8,260 bases of DNA from CAZAYP01 sp964489425 [NCBI: uncultured Verrucomicrobiota bacterium]. GTDB lineage: Bacteria; Verrucomicrobiota; Kiritimatiellia; RZYC01. This document shows positions 6,927 through 8,260 of this stretch, in pieces. A program made the translations under genes and the position numbers. The notes below the pieces were generated by a model, which ran no database searches, had not been told where the DNA came from, and was given only the letters and a program-made list of their open reading frames with translations. Location of the stretch: assembly GCA_964489425.1 (NCBI GenBank), contig CAZAYP010000138.1, forward strand, positions 1 through 8,260. The letters run 5' to 3'. Positions within the stretch are counted from its first letter, which is position 1; every line of letters starts with the position of its first letter.

Positions 6927-6984
6927 AACTACGAAACACGCGAAGGCATACCTGAATTTCGCGTGATTCGCGTGTTTCGTAGTT
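6927..6984. repeat. Perfect 18-bp inverted repeat around a 22-base centre
   Basis: AACTACGAAACACGCGAA at 6927-6944 is the exact reverse complement of TTCGCGTGTTTCGTAGTT at 6967-6984. The right side also shows a 9-bp tandem unit, TTCGCGTGA then TTCGCGTGT (6958-6975). There is no T-tract after the right arm, so a terminator is not the best reading. Size and structure fit a small non-coding dispersed repeat or a MITE-like hairpin element. No other copy is in the window. Confidence 0.85.
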
Positions 6985-7000
6985 AATTCAACATTGAATT
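6985..7000. repeat. 16-bp palindrome AATTCAA-CA-TTGAATT
   Basis: Two perfect 7-bp arms surround two central bases, directly abutting the 18-bp inverted repeat. It could be a binding site for a dimeric regulator upstream of gene C, or part of the same small repeat element. It starts 145 bases before the gene C start codon. Confidence 0.6.
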
Positions 7001-7048
7001 CTGCCTGTTGACCGGCAGGCTCTTGGGCTTTTCATAAATGGCCTGGCA

Positions 7049-7070
7049 TACCCATATTATACCCATATTT
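7049..7070 (+). repeat. Tandem pair of 11-bp units ahead of gene C
   Basis: TACCCATATTA is followed at once by TACCCATATTT. The pair lies 60-81 bases upstream of the gene C start in AT-rich sequence, where promoter or activator sites would be expected. One 11-bp step is about one helical turn, which would suit side-by-side protein binding, but the role is unproven. Confidence 0.55.
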
Positions 7071-7117
7071 TAAATTTGCTATGGCGGGCTATTTTGAAAA
7101 AATACAGCCTTTCAATT

Positions 7118-7124
7118 GAGGAGG
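7118..7124 (+). promoter_or_regulatory. Strong ribosome-binding site of gene C (GAGGAGG)
   Basis: GAGGAGG lies five bases ahead of ATG at 7130. This decides the gene C start, upstream of the palindrome array, and by similarity supports the start at 7 in gene A, where the window begins too late to show the site. No comparable site precedes the internal ATG at 7241. Confidence 0.85.
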
Positions 7125-7129
7125 TTTAC

Positions 7130-8260
7130 ATGACACCGTATAGGGTCTGTCTGCCAGGCGATTCGGCCCGGGTTTCCAGGGTTTGGAAAACTGCGCGTGC
7201 ACGTTTCCAATCCTTGGAAAAATCCAGGCAAAAAGTTCCAATGATTGGAAGTTTTCCCGCCCAAAGTTCCAATGATTGGAAAATTCTATTTTTACTGGTT
7301 GCCGGCCTCTTCGCGGGGTCGGGCGCTGTTGCGCAGGCGGCGACCACGGGACCGAAGGATGTGCCGCCGGAGGTGTGGGCGAAGATCGGGCCGCAGGTCG
7401 AGCGGCAGGCGTATGCGTTCGATGCCGAGGGCCGGGCCGCCAATCAAGAACAGAATTTCCAGGTGGCTGCCGAATCCGCCGGGTTGGCGGTGAACGATGC
7501 CCTGCGCTTGCGGGCCACGGCGCTCAACGGCGAGCCGCTGCCGGAAGCCGCGCCGGTCATCCGGGACAACCGGGTGGAATATCCGCGCGGCGCAATGACC
7601 GAGTGGTTCGAGAACCGCAAGGACGGCGTGGAACAGGGGTTCACGGTGACGGATGAAGGCGGAAGGCTGAAGGATGAAGTGCGGCTGACGCTCGCCTTTG
7701 GCGATGGCCTGTCAGTCGAGGTGGCGGCGGATGGGCAGGAGGCAATTATCACCCAGGGATCCGCTCGCTATCGCTATGCGGGCTTGAAGGCCTGGGATGC
7801 GGCCGGGCGTGAACTGTCCTGCCGGATGGCTCCCAAATCTGAAATCTCAAATCTGAAATCTCAAATTGTCCTCCTCTGCGATACGCGCGACGCGCTGTTC
7901 CCCATCACCATTGACCCGATCCTGACGAGCATGGAGGCGAAGTTGACCGCGGCGGACAAGGCGGCGAACGACCAATTTGGCATATCGGTGAGCGTGGCGG
8001 GGGATGTGGCGCTGGTCGGGGCCTATTCTGCGGACCCCGGCGGCATAATACAGGCCGGTGCGGCGTACGTGTACGAGCGGAATGCCGGGGGCACGAACGC
8101 GTGGGGCCAAGTGGCCAAGTTGACGGCGTCGGATAAGGCGGCGGGCGACTACTTTGGCTATTCGGTGAGCGTGGCGGGGGATGTGGCGCTGGTCGGGGCC
8201 TATCTGGCGGATCCCGGCGGCGTGTCCGCTGCCGGCGCGGCGTATGTGTATGAGCGCAAT
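7130..8260 (+). CDS. Gene C: second FG-GAP protein, paralogue of gene A (3' end outside window)
   Basis: The frame is open for 377 codons to the window edge. The architecture repeats that of gene A residue for residue: the same extension through four palindromes, signal peptide (core about 52-66), N-terminal domain, and FG-GAP units starting at 7940 and 8117, the second cut by the edge. There are no indels relative to gene A over the first ~830 bases. Only codons 3-7 differ strongly at the very start. From gene A position 28 to about 448 I count three mismatches; from 449 to 816 about 32, so identity drops from ~99% to ~91%. The product should be exported like gene A. The number of blades and the presence of the C-terminal module cannot be seen here. 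Confidence 0.9.
   Translation, partial: MTPYRVCLPGDSARVSRVWKTARARFQSLEKSRQKVPMIGSFPAQSSNDWKILFLLVAGLFAGSGAVAQAATTGPKDVPPEVWAKIGPQVERQAYAFDAEGRAANQEQNFQVAAESAGLAVNDALRLRATALNGEPLPEAAPVIRDNRVEYPRGAMTEWFENRKDGVEQGFTVTDEGGRLKDEVRLTLAFGDGLSVEVAADGQEAIITQGSARYRYAGLKAWDAAGRELSCRMAPKSEISNLKSQIVLLCDTRDALFPITIDPILTSMEAKLTAADKAANDQFGISVSVAGDVALVGAYSADPGGIIQAGAAYVYERNAGGTNAWGQVAKLTASDKAAGDYFGYSVSVAGDVALVGAYLADPGGVSAAGAAYVYERN
7174..7281. repeat. Array of four 15-bp palindromes at exact 31-bp period (gene C)
   Basis: The palindromes lie at 7174-7188, 7205-7219, 7236-7250 and 7267-7281, with the same sequences, order and 31-bp spacing as in gene A. Only two bases differ in the whole array, both in spacers. 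The array begins 44 bases after the start codon and ends just before the signal-peptide core. Confidence 0.9.
7835..7862 (+). repeat. Four tandem 7-bp units AAATCTN inside gene C
   Basis: The units are AAATCTG, AAATCTC, AAATCTG, AAATCTC, followed by AAAT. This is the counterpart of the block at 712-739 and keeps the same copy number and frame, giving KSEISNLKSQ again. Confidence 0.8.
7940..8260 (+). repeat. Start of the FG-GAP repeat array of gene C
   Basis: One full 177-bp unit (7940-8116) and 144 bases of a second are present, with the same period and consensus as gene A. Variable residues differ from all gene A units (for example YSADPGGIIQAGAAY), so the blades have diverged at their loop positions. 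Confidence 0.88.

Larger units (their letters stand above)
6702..7129. other. 428-base gap packed with small repeats, no convincing gene
   Basis: The first ~130 bases are GC-rich, with a small hairpin at 6754-6768 (GCGCT, CGGAA, AGCGC) that has no T-tract. The rest is AT-richer. It holds a 12-bp palindrome TATTGATCAATA (6843-6854), a tandem pair of GGAACTCA (6872-6887), a TTCCAG/CTGGAA inverted pair with an 8-base loop (6897-6916), the inverted repeat and palindrome listed separately, and a GCCTG/CAGGC stem at 7003-7020. The open frame crossing 6536-6955 is a shadow of gene B followed by low-quality sequence. Gene C's promoter should lie in the last ~110 bases, but I see no strong -35/-10 pair. 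Confidence 0.65.

Noticed and set aside
6536-6955. Arg-rich open frame overlapping the end of gene B
   Set aside because: It is mostly out of frame with gene B's coding sequence, then runs into repeat-rich non-coding DNA. Its composition is that of a GC-rich shadow frame.
7003-7020. GCCTG/CAGGC hairpin as terminator after gene B
   Set aside because: The stem is only five base pairs with an 8-base loop, the following sequence is not a clean T-tract, and it lies ~300 bases past the gene B stop.

Overview
The window looks like an accessory, repeat-rich part of a GC-rich bacterial chromosome. It codes mainly for large exported proteins. The very large secreted FG-GAP propeller protein, the C-terminal modules reused between proteins, and the short palindromic repeats placed at gene starts remind me of PVC-superphylum bacteria (Kiritimatiellota, Verrucomicrobiota or Lentisphaerota). 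That placement is from memory and rests on no marker gene, so treat it as a weak inference.

Layout, left to right. (1) 7-3792 (+): gene A, 1261 codons. It has an unusual N-terminal extension that runs through four palindromes, then a signal peptide, a ~190-residue N-terminal domain, fourteen FG-GAP repeats arranged as two sets of seven, and a 171-residue C-terminal module. (2) 3866-5011 (-): an intact AAA/DUF4143-type ATPase, less GC-rich than its neighbours and convergent with gene A. (3) 5143-5370 (+): a broken copy of only the last ~75 codons of a gene-A-like gene, so the ATPase sits between two direct repeats of that 3' tail. (4) 5454-5464: a run of 11 Gs just upstream of a plausible promoter for gene B. 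(5) 5538-6701 (+): gene B, a secreted protein with an AT-richer N-terminal half and a GC-rich C-terminal module that aligns without gaps to the end of gene A. (6) 6702-7129: 428 bases with no convincing gene but many small repeats, including a perfect 18-bp inverted repeat. (7) 7130-8260 (+): gene C, a second copy of gene A, open at the right edge after 377 codons.

The most unusual signal is at the 5' end of genes A and C. Four 15-bp palindromes of the form TTCCAAnnnTTGGAA have centres exactly 31 bp apart (about three DNA helical turns). They lie between the ribosome-binding site and the signal peptide, with the reading frame open through all of them. They could be an operator array placed inside the translated leader, an in-frame palindromic mobile repeat, or a set of mRNA hairpins.

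Taken together, the locus reads as a family of exported proteins being built and rebuilt by duplication. Whole genes are copied (A and C), blades are copied within propellers, and the C-terminal module is shared by unrelated N-terminal domains (A, B and the remnant). Nothing in the window gives the ligand or surface role of these proteins.
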